From Pinguiococcus pyrenoidosus (taxonomy: Eukaryota; Sar; Pinguiophyceae; Pinguiochrysidales; Pinguiochrysidaceae): DNA of 20,581 bases. The translations under genes and the position numbers were made by a program. This document shows positions 8,801 through 17,157 of this stretch, piece by piece. The notes under the pieces are model-generated. The model saw only the letters and a program-made list of their open reading frames with translations. It was not told where the DNA came from and made no database searches. The number at the start of each line of letters is the position of its first letter. Position 1 is the first letter of the stretch. Location: the NCBI GenBank assembly GCA_019677205.1, contig JAAMXY010000278.1, positions 1 through 20,581 of the forward strand, given 5' to 3'.

Positions 8801-11800
8801 GGCTGTACCGCGCAAAAGGCGAGTTCGAGTCGTTCGCAGCGATGTAGCTGAAGCGGGTGATCGCCGTCGCCGAAATCTCCATCTCGAAGCACTCGGGCGC
8901 TTCGCGCTGGAACCCGGTGAGCGCGCGGAGACCCGCCAGCCAAGCGGTGGAGTTCGGCATCTGCCGAGCGGCGAAGTGCCGCCGTTCCTGGAGGCAGTCG
9001 AAGGTGTTGGTGGATCTGCACCACTCCTCGAGGCCGCAGGGATAGACGGTCGCCCAACCCGTCGCCGCCGCAGTCGCCTCGCTGTTCGGGTACGGCTGTT
9101 GGCGAAGGCCTGTCTCGCGGCCGCTCGGCGCGAGATGGCCTTGCGTGCAGACCGGTGAGGCGCAGTTGTAGCCCGACCACCGATCCGGGCATTGGCACGT
9201 ATCCGGGGCGACGCACTGGCCGCCGTTGAGACACGTCTGCGTGCACACCGGCGTGCGGCAGTCGACGCCGCTCCAGTGCCGCGGACACTCGCAGGCGTCG
9301 GGGCCGACGCAGCGGCCTCCGTTGCCACAGGTCTGCGCGCACACCGGCGTGGTGCAGTTGGAGTCGAACCAACCTGGAAGGCAGTCGCAGGTGTCCGGCG
9401 CCACGCAGCTCCCGCCGTTGGCGCAGCGCTGAACGCACAGCGCAGTGCGGCAGTCCGCGCCCGTGAAGCCAGGGATGCAGGTGCACGCGCCAGGCGCCGT
9501 GCAGATGCGGCGTCCACCGCAACCTCCCGCGCAGGTCGGTCTCGTGCAGTCGACGCCGGCCCAGCCGGACGGGCAAGCGCACGTGTTGGGCGCCACGCAT
9601 CGTCCGCCATTCTCGCACACGAAGCTGCAGACGGCACTCACGGTCCGCACGCGGTGATTGCCGCTGTCCGCCACCACCACGCGCACGGTGTCGGAGGCGT
9701 TGAAGCCTCGGTAGATGGACACGCCAGCCGGTCTGCGGAAGCGCGCCTCCTGTGCCGGCTGCGCGTCCGCATCGCCGCAGGTCTCCTGCAGCAACGCCGC
9801 CGCTCCGCCGGCTATGGTCTCCACCTGCACCTCGCTCTCGTTGAGGCTGCGTACGGAGAAGAGGCGGTTGATCTCGCCCGCGATGGCGGTGCTGGTGATC
9901 CCATTCTGCGTGGTGGCGGCGATGCCACCCTGCGAGTGCAGCGCGCGCTCGAGAGTCACCTCCACGAGCGCTCCCACGCTCGGATCAGGAATCGCGCCTG
10001 CGTGGATGGCCGACTGGCAGACGCTGGCGAAGTCGGCGTAGAAGCCGGAACCCTGCACGTTGAGTGGCGTCTGCAGGTGGCAACTGGCGGGGCACTGCAC
10101 CTTCAGCGTCGTGCCGTAGCCGGTGTCCTCCACGCGCGTCACTTCGTTGTTGTCGATGGCGAGGTTGACGCTGGACTTGTCCAGCGTCTCCGGAGGCGGC
10201 GTGCCCACGCAGGCCTGGATCTTCCGGCCGTCCACCTCGGCTCCCAGCTCGATGTCCGTCGTGCCGCGCCTGTCGTAGCGGTAGTACACGTTGGCCGACA
10301 CCGGCGAGGTCGTGAGGCCGGTGGCGCCGACGGGCGGGTCGTAGCTGCGGCAGCCGCTGGGTCGCACGATCTCGTCCAGCCTGGTGGCGCAGGTGATCGC
10401 CTGCGCGAACACTGGCGCCGGCGCCAGTGTTCGCACTCTGCAGCTGACGTAGTCGACGACGAAGGCGTTCCCATCCGCGGTGGCCGTGATGCCCTGAGGC
10501 CTGTTGAAGGCGCTCTGGCTGCCGTAGCCGTCCTGCTCGCCTTCCTTGTCGCGGCCGGCGAGGGTGACGACGCGGTTGAGGCTGTCGACACCCTGGATGC
10601 GGACCACCACGCCCGCGTAGGTGACGCGGCGCACGCTGTGCTCGTCGGTGACCAGCAGCGCCGCTTCCGGCCAGGCGATGGCCACGTCGGAGGGATGGAA
10701 GAACTTGGCGGCGTGCAGGGCGCCGTCCTCGTGGCCGGCGACACCTTTCATGCAGGGCGGCGGGCAGCCCTCGAACACGGTGCCGTCCGCGTTGAGCTCG
10801 GCGACGACCAAGCTGCCTGCGAGGGTGAAGGCGCTGCCGTTGGGCGCCAGCCAGCGCACGAGATGGTTGTCGCGGTCCGCGACGAAGACGTGGCCGTGGT
10901 CGTCCACGGCCAGGCCGCTGGGGCTGTTGAAGCGCGAGACGGCGCGGCCGCCGTCGGCAAAGCCGGCCTGCGGCCTGGCCGCTTCGAAGGTATGGCTGTA
11001 GGTGAAGGTCCCGTTGCCGCAGCGGCCGCTGAAGCACTCGACCACCAACGCGGCGCCCTGCTCGCGGTGGATGCGCCGGATGCGGTGGTTCCCGCTGTCC
11101 GCCACGAAGACCTCCAGTCGCGACGCGTTGTAGTACAGCGCCACGCCACTCGGGCTGGAGAACCTCGCCGTCGAGGCGGGGCCGTCCACGTGGCCCTCGG
11201 AGCCGCAGACGCCCGCGTAGGTGGACACCTGCCCGGCGGGAGTGATCCGGCGGATGCAGTGGTTTCCCGTGTCCGCCACGAACACGTTGAGGTCTTCGTC
11301 GACGGCCACGTCTTCTGGCGTGTCGAACTGCGCGGCCGCGCCGGCGCCATCCGCGTAGCCTGGCGCGCCGCTCCCGGCCAAGGTGGTGGTGTAGCCCTGC
11401 GGGTTGAAGGTGCCGGGCCCGGCTGGCGGCGCCGCCGTCCTCGGGAACTCCCAGATGTCGATGGCTCGCAGCCTCTCGGACGCCGCGTCCAAGGGGTTCT
11501 CATACCGCGTAAAGAGCTGCGCATCCTCGGGGTGCGCAGCAGGCCGGTGCTGGCCTGGACCCGCGTTGTGGCCCCAGCACCTCGTGGCGCAGCTGCGGTA
11601 GTCCTCGCGATCCGGTCGGATGCAGTCCCCGCCGGAGAGCAGCACGCACACGTGGCTGCTGCCGCTGCCGCCGAAGTCGTTCCTGTGGGCACCGCCCACC
11701 GCAAAGGGGGTGTCGCTCACGGTCGGCACGTTGCTGGAGATGGCGGCCCAGTCCACGCCTTGGAGTTGCAGGGCGGCGGTGCCGCCGGAGGCGGTGTCGA

Positions 11801-12062
11801 TGTCCTCGCAGATGTGGCACTTGCTCCGGACGCCGCGCCGGGCGCACACGTGGCGCACGTCCTGCGTGTTCCAGTTGACGCGGCCCTTGGTCTCCACGCT
11901 CTGCCCGGCGTACTTCTCGTAGCTCCGAGGCCACTGCGGGTCCACGATGCTGGCGCACGCGGGGACCGTGGTCCACGCGCGCGGCACTCGCATGCCCGTC
12001 CCCTCCGCCAGCAGCAGCGCCAGGCCCAGCAGACCCTCCCAGCGCCTCGCACGCCTCCTCAT
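5805..12062 (-). CDS. Giant NHL-LCCL-EGF surface protein, type I membrane, 2085 aa, intronless
   Basis: One uninterrupted frame from ATG (12062-12060) to TGA (5807-5805). The frame stays open upstream to about 12362 but has no ATG there and runs through simple repeats; the chosen Met heads a signal peptide (basic MRRRARR then LLGLALLLAEG). Domains by residue: 30-215 a Cys-containing N-terminal region of unknown type; about 222-545 five NHL-like beta-propeller blades (motifs such as NVFVADTGNHCIRRI), with a further blade at about 770-808; about 655-735 an LCCL domain (FASVCQSAIHAGAI core); 811-1888 about 12 EGF-like repeats of tenascin/teneurin type (CxNGGxCxxPDTCxCxxGWxGxDC) with three long inserts at about 975-1135, 1168-1400 and 1525-1745; a partial repeat at about 1935; 2025-2045 transmembrane helix; then a 40-residue Arg-rich cytoplasmic tail. 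Many N-glycosylation sequons. By family analogy it acts in adhesion or recognition at the cell surface; the ligand is unknown. The absence of introns contrasts with all complete neighbours. Confidence 0.9.
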   Translation of the reverse strand: MRRRARRWEGLLGLALLLAEGTGMRVPRAWTTVPACASIVDPQWPRSYEKYAGQSVETKGRVNWNTQDVRHVCARRGVRSKCHICEDIDTASGGTAALQLQGVDWAAISSNVPTVSDTPFAVGGAHRNDFGGSGSSHVCVLLSGGDCIRPDREDYRSCATRCWGHNAGPGQHRPAAHPEDAQLFTRYENPLDAASERLRAIDIWEFPRTAAPPAGPGTFNPQGYTTTLAGSGAPGYADGAGAAAQFDTPEDVAVDEDLNVFVADTGNHCIRRITPAGQVSTYAGVCGSEGHVDGPASTARFSSPSGVALYYNASRLEVFVADSGNHRIRRIHREQGAALVVECFSGRCGNGTFTYSHTFEAARPQAGFADGGRAVSRFNSPSGLAVDDHGHVFVADRDNHLVRWLAPNGSAFTLAGSLVVAELNADGTVFEGCPPPCMKGVAGHEDGALHAAKFFHPSDVAIAWPEAALLVTDEHSVRRVTYAGVVVRIQGVDSLNRVVTLAGRDKEGEQDGYGSQSAFNRPQGITATADGNAFVVDYVSCRVRTLAPAPVFAQAITCATRLDEIVRPSGCRSYDPPVGATGLTTSPVSANVYYRYDRRGTTDIELGAEVDGRKIQACVGTPPPETLDKSSVNLAIDNNEVTRVEDTGYGTTLKVQCPASCHLQTPLNVQGSGFYADFASVCQSAIHAGAIPDPSVGALVEVTLERALHSQGGIAATTQNGITSTAIAGEINRLFSVRSLNESEVQVETIAGGAAALLQETCGDADAQPAQEARFRRPAGVSIYRGFNASDTVRVVVADSGNHRVRTVSAVCSFVCENGGRCVAPNTCACPSGWAGVDCTRPTCAGGCGGRRICTAPGACTCIPGFTGADCRTALCVQRCANGGSCVAPDTCDCLPGWFDSNCTTPVCAQTCGNGGRCVGPDACECPRHWSGVDCRTPVCTQTCLNGGQCVAPDTCQCPDRWSGYNCASPVCTQGHLAPSGRETGLRQQPYPNSEATAAATGWATVYPCGLEEWCRSTNTFDCLQERRHFAARQMPNSTAWLAGLRALTGFQREAPECFEMEISATAITRFSYIAANDSNSPFARYSPRLPYGWDADHPWRGYDAPADGRTPPFTTSSDRQVANVSLFMVGEGRYLCANGGECVSPDVCACAPGYIGFDCRTPVCEQGYYVPEQTTYVSGLKSQTELSVFEPFLGNNSYRLDWEYSNPSYQVTVEAFLDADTLQVSTPIEGGLRYLRLDGAGQGGYYCSIRSVTEWESADYLFDHPNYYSRYMDRKTELDGHNYTHWLGMGFTPTYSKSQRLDLKFPSSGHTFLYTDQGWRIDGDWSATGVSWTRGACITELQRTCPNAPEKELDLESQLFHVAVQDTDLAYRAREERSIYRVDSRGRWFQEGGSCVDHVLRGCYNNGTCIAPNTCSCAPGWTGHDCSIPTCAQACLHNGNCTLPNTCTCERGWDGADCSVPVCAQDCNNGGRCIAPDTCQCVQFDSEWRDGRVGDGRPNFRDPAGDPQLTGWTGYDCSTPICVQAEVFLLNVASDPTPLGGQGKDGTLECDSVRCPEYDEMVTQNDGRSFQTGCGFDPLDTGCCVRRDDLPGGYRCFRCVDPRIDAHSYTCAPGADLEFVYDSAEDVNDEFLPAVDPTDPEAVRSPNLCGEEHDPFPYYVDEAAQHSSNNGLFNRTSNRFLCNVLRWTQGDYLDTAGLANATGVGSVYGLEMGRHVRTNSPNYSTVELVNDFSVIQHGPIPGEGVYACFNRASCLGPDRCTCTDGYEGFDCNTPLCRHLRPDGSVHGCINGICANRDDCACTTTDSLLYLEYPEAERGDTGWAGTDCSMPICVQGYYDPFCTDLAQAPSGEGCFRCANDGYCTAPDVCSCAPGWTGYDCRTPVCEAVADRLTRYQLGTWDEQLVHEFERDPCAISAIYRLDEDIIDGVSYARGNCTAPNRCTCLCKAAYDQAECAASEGASDACLGPWSDIGWNQVRNVLPEPQMTFGTRDCRDGYEGHVDDLEHFSTCHLRIYIPTDAQRNSTLYLALGVIGFFVLLLAYFIIRRRLRRSYALAKIHRRRARQRAQDSQEQRRRNEVGAFGHA

Positions 12063-12141
12063 GGCCGCAGGCGCTGCCCCTTCAAAGTCCTCCTGGGAGA
12101 GCCATAGGCACGCTCTCGGAAGTTCGGGTCTAGGAGGGTTT

Positions 12142-12230
12142 GGAGTTGGTCCGGAGTTGGTCCGGAGTTGGTCCGGAGTTGGTCCGGGGTTGGTCCAAAA
12201 AGGGTCCGGGATGGTCCGGGATGGTCCGGA
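12142..12230. repeat. 11-nt and 10-nt GGTCC tandem repeat
   Basis: Five units based on GGAGTTGGTCC (the last altered to GGGGTTGGTCC) are followed by a spacer and units of GGGATGGTCC. The array lies 80-170 bp upstream of the surface-protein ATG, so it probably belongs to that gene's 5' leader or promoter. On the minus strand it reads as repeated GGACCAACTCC. Confidence 0.85.
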
Positions 12231-12277
12231 CCTCCTCCGGAGATAGACAGAGAAAATCGAGAAGGAAGGCTGAGCAG

Positions 12278-12331
12278 TCAAAATCAAAATCAAAATAAAA
12301 ATGAAAAAATCAAAATCAAAATTAAAAAAAG
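12278..12331. repeat. TCAAAA simple-sequence tract
   Basis: About 54 bp made of TCAAAA hexamers and A-rich variants, opening a roughly 250-bp AT-rich island in an otherwise GC-rich window. It lies just upstream of the GGTCC repeat relative to the minus-strand surface-protein gene. Such tracts can be promoter spacers or microsatellite tails of retroelements; nothing here decides between them. Confidence 0.8.
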
Positions 12332-14590
12332 ACGTGGGGGTTCCACGTACTATATACGACAATAACCTCCCACTGTGATAATTCCTGAATTAGAAATTCT
12401 GCCAAGACTGAACTGAATGTCAAATTGTACTTTTTTTTATTTACCTCACCTACCTACACCACGTCCTCACATAATATTTATATTTATGATTTTCTTTAAT
12501 ATTCATCCATTCTATAAGACATCGGTTGTGGGCCAGATCGAGATCGAGGTTCGTGGATTTCGAGATTTCGAGATTGGGGAAGGGGAAGGCGGACGGAGGC
12601 GAAGCACAATGCGCGCAACCTGGGGGGACAGACGGACGCGCCAATCGCGGGATCGTTCGTCAGTTGGATCGGCTGGAGCGCACCGCTTGATTGGGCTATC
12701 GCCGAACCCCAAGCGCGGGAGTGGTCGCGTCTGCAACCGAGGCGTCACGCGGGATCGGTGGTGGGCAGAGGAGATTGGACCACGTGGAAACCGGTGAACC
12801 GTGCCTTGACACCTCGGCAGACGGTTGGAAGTCCAACGGCGGCGTGATTGGTTGGCAGGTGCGTAGAATCGCCTTATCCTACTGGCCTTGAGTGACAGGT
12901 CCGTGGACACCACGCAGCTTCGCCGGCGGCCGGGTGATGGGAGACGAGCGGAAGGGTCACTGATCTCCGAAGGAACTACTTGGCCAATCGGCACCGAGAC
13001 AGATGCCTCGCATCCAATGATCCAGGTTGAAGACTTCTGCGGGAGCACCGCATTGGCGCAGCAACTGCAAGACGGAAAATTCGTCCACCTCGCGAATTCT
13101 TGGAATCACGCTGTGGTCTTGTCTTCTCCAAATAGCTTCGGATAATCATGGGATATACCTATTGAAACTACGGATATTGTGAAAGCATTTTCTTCAAAAG
13201 TGGTGGATAGATCTTGTTCTTGGACTTCTTGCCCGCGCCCGTATGTTACACCCTTTTGTGGGAGAGATCAGTCCGCGGGGGCTTGTGCGCGCGTGGGTTA
13301 GCTGCGCGGATCGGCGTCAACAATCAACGGATGGGGCAGTTATGCCTTCTGCGGCCAATGGCGTAGGACCCATTTGAAATACACCTCCCGCCTCATTCGT
13401 TAGAATTTTTCAAGTTGAAACTTCCAACAGCGCCAGGAGTTCGGCGGATTTCGCCCGGCGTATTATGGGCGCCGCAAGGAAACCGGTATGAGTTATGTGG
13501 ACTCGCCGGTAAATCTCGCCTCCAATGGATCCTGCCGAACGCGTGCTTACCCCTCGGAAACTGGCAAGATGTGCTCCGGGGGTGGGGTACACGGTCTCGC
13601 CGGATTTGGCTGTTTCAGCGGGTTTATCCGCCCGAACGATAGCCCTCTAGGGGCTTCCCGGGATCGTCTCGGAAGACCCTACCCATCTCATACACCTCGT
13701 GGTTTCCTAGGATTGTGATACTTCGATCCCAAATCCCTTCAACGTGTTCGCCGGTCCGCACCTTCTGAACCGACTTCCCCGTGGAATTTGCCGACCGGGG
13801 GTGCACACGGTGAATTGCAACTTCCGCGGAGCTCCGCACACTTCGTGGACCCGCTCACCAATGGCTGGGCCTCGCGTTTCCTTTCCTGGACATTCCCTCG
13901 ATCTCAGTTTCTTCCTGACTGGTTTCTCCTGGCGCCTTTGAATCCCGAACGGCATCGCAGTCAAACAGAAGGCTGTTGCGCGGCTGGGATAGTATAGCGT
14001 CATTACCGCTTCCGTAGCCCACTGCACCAATCACGAGGCCTCGTGCGCGGTTGGAACGCCCCTTTGTCCACCGCTAACGCCAAGTGTGGCTTCAAAGCGT
14101 CGTGTGTCGCGCGCCCCACGCCCGAGCGCGCCTCCGCCGTTGCCCCATCCGCACGCAGCGCGCCTCCAAGGCCCTTGCTTGCGCACCCCGCCTCGGCAAG
14201 CGCCGCTCTCCGGAGCTACGCGGCACTAGGTCCGACGAAGCGCAAAGCTCAGCCGACTCAACTGCGCGGGATCTCGCGCACGGGGACGTCGCGCCAAGCG
14301 CCAAGCCCAGCGGAGCTTGCTCCTTGCCGTCCGCCACCGCGCTCGAAAGGGCGGCGCGCGTCGAGCGAAGCGCAAAAGTCCGTTTCTGGCGCGCAGGCGC
14401 GGATTCAAACGCGTCAACACAAAGTTGAAAATTGGACCGAGGCACCCTGCGCCCGCCCGAACCCCCCAGCGCGCCGCGAAAGGGTGAGCCCGAGCCCCAG
14501 TGCCCTCCGCGTCGACCGAGCAGGCCTCCTGAGGCCGAAATCCGCCCCGAATCCGGGCTCTCACCGCCGTCGCGGACGCGGAAACTGAAC

Positions 14591-17157
14591 ATGTCGTGTG
14601 CGTCCGTGGCTGCGGATGCTCCTGGCGCGAGCGCCAGTGGCCGCAAGAAGCGCCAGGTGCGCAAGTGGACTCCCGAGGAGGACAAGCTCATGATGGACCT
14701 GGTGAACACCTTCGGCACGAAGCGCTGGGGCCTCATCGGCGGCCGTCTACAAGGCCGAACCGGAAAGCAGTGTCGGGAAAGGTGCGTTCAAGACCGCCCA
14801 CACCGCCCGCTCCCCGCGGCTGGGAGCTGGACTGTGGTGCGGAGAGGCCGGGGGGGGGGAGGGGGAGAGAGTGACGAGAAGCAGAAGTGAAGGAAGAGGT
14901 CTCCGAAGCCAAAGTTTAAACGTGAATCATCCTAAGCCACCAACTCTTCCGCACAGGTGGCACAACCAGCTGGACCCCAGCATTCGCAAGGACCCCTGGA
15001 GCAAGCAAGAGGTGCGTAGCTCCGAGTGCTTAGGACGACCTTCTAAAAGGAATGGAAGAAAGAGAGAGAAAGAGAAAGATAGCGTCTCATCCGTACTTGG
15101 TTTCCAGGAGGCCATCCTCATCGTGGTGCATCAGCAAGTTGGCAACCGTTGGGCCGAGATTGCGAAGCTGCTGCCCGGCCGCACGGACAACGCGATCAAG
15201 AACCACTGGAACAGCGCCAAGCGACGCCTGACTCGCCAGATGGACCAGATCCTGCCGCACCTGCCTGCGTCCTTCTCCATGAACAAGGAGAGGACGGCCT
15301 CGCCCACGTCCATCTCGGAGGCGCCGAATGTCGGCGCGAAGGCCATGCATGGACAGCCCGGCAACAACGTGCACGTCCAGCATGCGGCCAGCTCCATGGT
15401 CATGCTCATGCCGACCTCGCAGGCGACCTTCACCACCAGCCAGTCCGGGCCGACGCACCAGTTCAGTTCGTCCGTCGCCAAGTCCATGCCGCCCACGTCA
15501 AGCGCCCTGCCGCGGCCCATGGTGCCGCAGAACGACCCGTACCGACATCCGCAGAGCGCCGCAGACATGTACCACGGCCCGCAGGGCAAGTCGCTGTCCC
15601 CTTCGCAGAGCACGCCAATGCCTTCCATGAGGTCGCAGATGCTCTCCGTGGCGATGCAGCAGCCGGCACAGCAGCTGCCTCCGCAGCAGCTGCCCCATCC
15701 TCACATGCAGAATGGCATGCACCTCAACGCGAAACCAAGTCTGCAAATGCCCGAGGCCCAGCCGCCCTTCAGCGTTGAGCAGGAGACGTACCCGCGGCAC
15801 CCATACTGGCCACAGGACCTCAAGGCCGTGGCGTCGCAAGCCTCAGGTAAGGGATGCGCTCCGGCGGCGATCCTTGGCAAGCAATGCTCGCGAGCGCAGA
15901 GCCTCACCTGATCATCATGGCTCATGGCTTCTGTCTCTTAGGATCCCTTCAACTGCCTACCTCCGGCGAGCGGACGCCGCCGCAGGCAATGAAAGTCAAC
16001 GGCAATGGCGGCCTCAGCACGGAGCACTTCACGCCGGGCGGTATGGGCCATGCGAAGACCATGGTCGCTAGTCAGGCAGGCAGGCATCCGATGTGCCTGA
16101 AGGAGCCGCAGGTGAAGAGCATGCCGATGCTGGAGCGAGACGCCGCCAGAGAAGCCGCTGTTCAGCACGCGATGCAGCACGGGCGGCAGGAGGGCTTCTT
16201 CGCCGACCCAGCAGCGCTGCAAGCTCGCGTCCATCATGAGCAGCGGTATCCTCACCAGATGGCCCTCCCAATGCACATGCACCAGCAAGGGATGTCTCGG
16301 CCAGCGGCAGTTCCTCAGCAGCAAGTGCCGTCGGTGCCGCCGGGGCCGACGCCACAAGGCGTGCCAGCGGTTTCCGTCCATCAGCTGCAGCAACGCGAGC
16401 CGCAGCCTCTTCAGCTGCCGCATCCCCACTTGGGGCTCCCGACGCATCAAGGACGGCTCCCGACGGTGGCGAAGCCTGAGCGCGAGCAGGTTTGCTTTCA
16501 GGTTCCGGGCGGTCTCCGACATGCTGCAGAGCAGCAGCTGCATCAGCAGCAGCCACATCAGCAGCCACCACATCAGCCGCAGCAGCCACAGCAGCAGCAG
16601 CAGTCGCAGCAGTCGCAGTCGCATGCGCCGTCGCTGCAGCCACGGCAGGCTGACGCGGACGGCAAGTCGAGCGACGAGGACTCGAAGAAACCTGTAATCA
16701 AGAAGGAGCGATCGATGGATCAGCAGCAGAAGAAGAGGCAGAAGAAAGCACAGCGACAGCAGAAGGGGAAACATGGAAAGGGAAACAAAAAGACACAGCC
16801 GAAGAAAAAGGTGCGCCTCATCTGCAGCATCTCCGCGCGCCCCTGTTGCGAAGTTGGCTCATGCTCTTTTTGCCTTCCTTTCATCTGCAGGAGAAACATG
16901 GCGAGGACGTAGTAGACGCAATCACTATGCTTAGCATGGTGAAGGGCAAGTGTGAGGGGTCAGATGCCCATTCCACGGATCGCGAGTCTCCAGACGCGTC
17001 TCCCCGTGAGAAGAAGCGCGGCCTCTCCGCCGCTCAGGACGACATGTCCGGCACGGAAAGCGCCGAGGATAGCGAAAATGGCAGCCAAGGGAAGAGAAGG
17101 AAGCTAGCTCTGCTCGCCGAGGCCGCCTTGTCGCTGGTGCAGATTGGTCAATTGTGA
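14591..17157 (+). CDS. c-Myb-like two-repeat (R2R3) transcription factor, five exons, 706 aa
   Basis: Exons: 14591-14781, 14957-15011, 15108-15846, 15942-16810 and 16891-17157 (TGA 17155-17157). Introns are 175, 96, 95 and 80 nt, all GT-AG, with consistent phases. The first two interrupt the DNA-binding region, and splicing restores it exactly. R2 (about 24-73) has Trp 26, 46 and 65 with [16 protein letters not shown]3 (about 77-122) has Trp 78, 97 and 116 with [17 protein letters not shown]. These recognition helices are those of animal/protist c-Myb and 3R-Myb proteins; a first repeat (R1) is missing. The rest is Met, Pro, Gln and His rich, with a CAG/CAC-coded Gln/His run near residue 520, a long basic segment ([10 protein letters not shown] through QPKKK) fit for nuclear import, and an acidic Ser-rich C-terminus. 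It should bind AACNG-type sites in the nucleus; targets are unknown. The ATG at 14591 was chosen because it is the first in frame before the repeats and follows GC-rich, non-domain sequence. Confidence 0.9.
14841..14900. repeat. Polypurine tract in Myb intron 1
   Basis: A G-run (nine or more G) followed by GA-rich sequence fills the middle of the 175-nt first intron. A second purine tract (about 15045-15082, repeated GAAAGA) lies in intron 2. Both are unusual for short introns, whose 3' halves are normally pyrimidine-rich. The pyrimidine stretch near each acceptor is nonetheless present (ctcttccgcacag and tggtttccag). Confidence 0.7.
16520..16626. repeat. CAG/CAC triplet-rich coding tract in the Myb gene
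   Basis: Dense CAG, CAT and CCA codons encode a Gln/His/Pro run (repeated QQ, HQQ and PQQ). The tract includes five consecutive CAG codons near 16590-16604. It is a likely slippage-prone, low-complexity activation-type segment, in frame with the Myb protein. Confidence 0.8.

Larger units (their letters stand above)
12063..14590. other. Long region without a supported gene (2.5 kb)
   Basis: Lies between the divergent starts of the EGF surface-protein gene and the Myb gene and must contain both promoters. From left to right: leader and 11-nt tandem repeat (12142-12230), TCAAAA tract (12278-12331), AT-rich island to about 12530, mixed-composition sequence 12530-14040 with many stops in all frames, then GC-rich sequence 14040-14590 ahead of the Myb ATG. 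Short open frames occur (for example + strand 12888-13145 and 13788-13997) but have no ATG context, domain or splice support. I saw no terminal repeats or transposase or polymerase motifs, though a decayed mobile element in 12530-14040 cannot be excluded. Confidence 0.6.

Noticed and set aside
9192-12107. 971-codon open frame on the + strand
   Set aside because: It lies antisense to the NHL-LCCL-EGF gene and is a by-product of its GC-rich codon usage. Its translation is low-complexity Ala/Arg/Val with no domains, whereas the minus strand shows clear NHL, LCCL and EGF motifs.
12063-12362. 100-codon upstream extension of the surface protein
   Set aside because: The frame is open but lacks an ATG, and it runs through the GGTCC and TCAAAA repeats. 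A good signal peptide starts at the internal Met at 12062.
12512-13145. Possible retroelement or unknown gene (minus 12512-13048, plus 12888-13145)
   Set aside because: Neither frame shows protease, reverse transcriptase, integrase or other motifs. Start codons are poor and no terminal repeats were found by eye.
14043-14588. 181-codon + strand frame ahead of the Myb gene
   Set aside because: Composition is biased (Ala, Arg, Pro, Ser) from GC-rich leader or promoter DNA, it is out of frame with the Myb start, and no domain or splice join was found.
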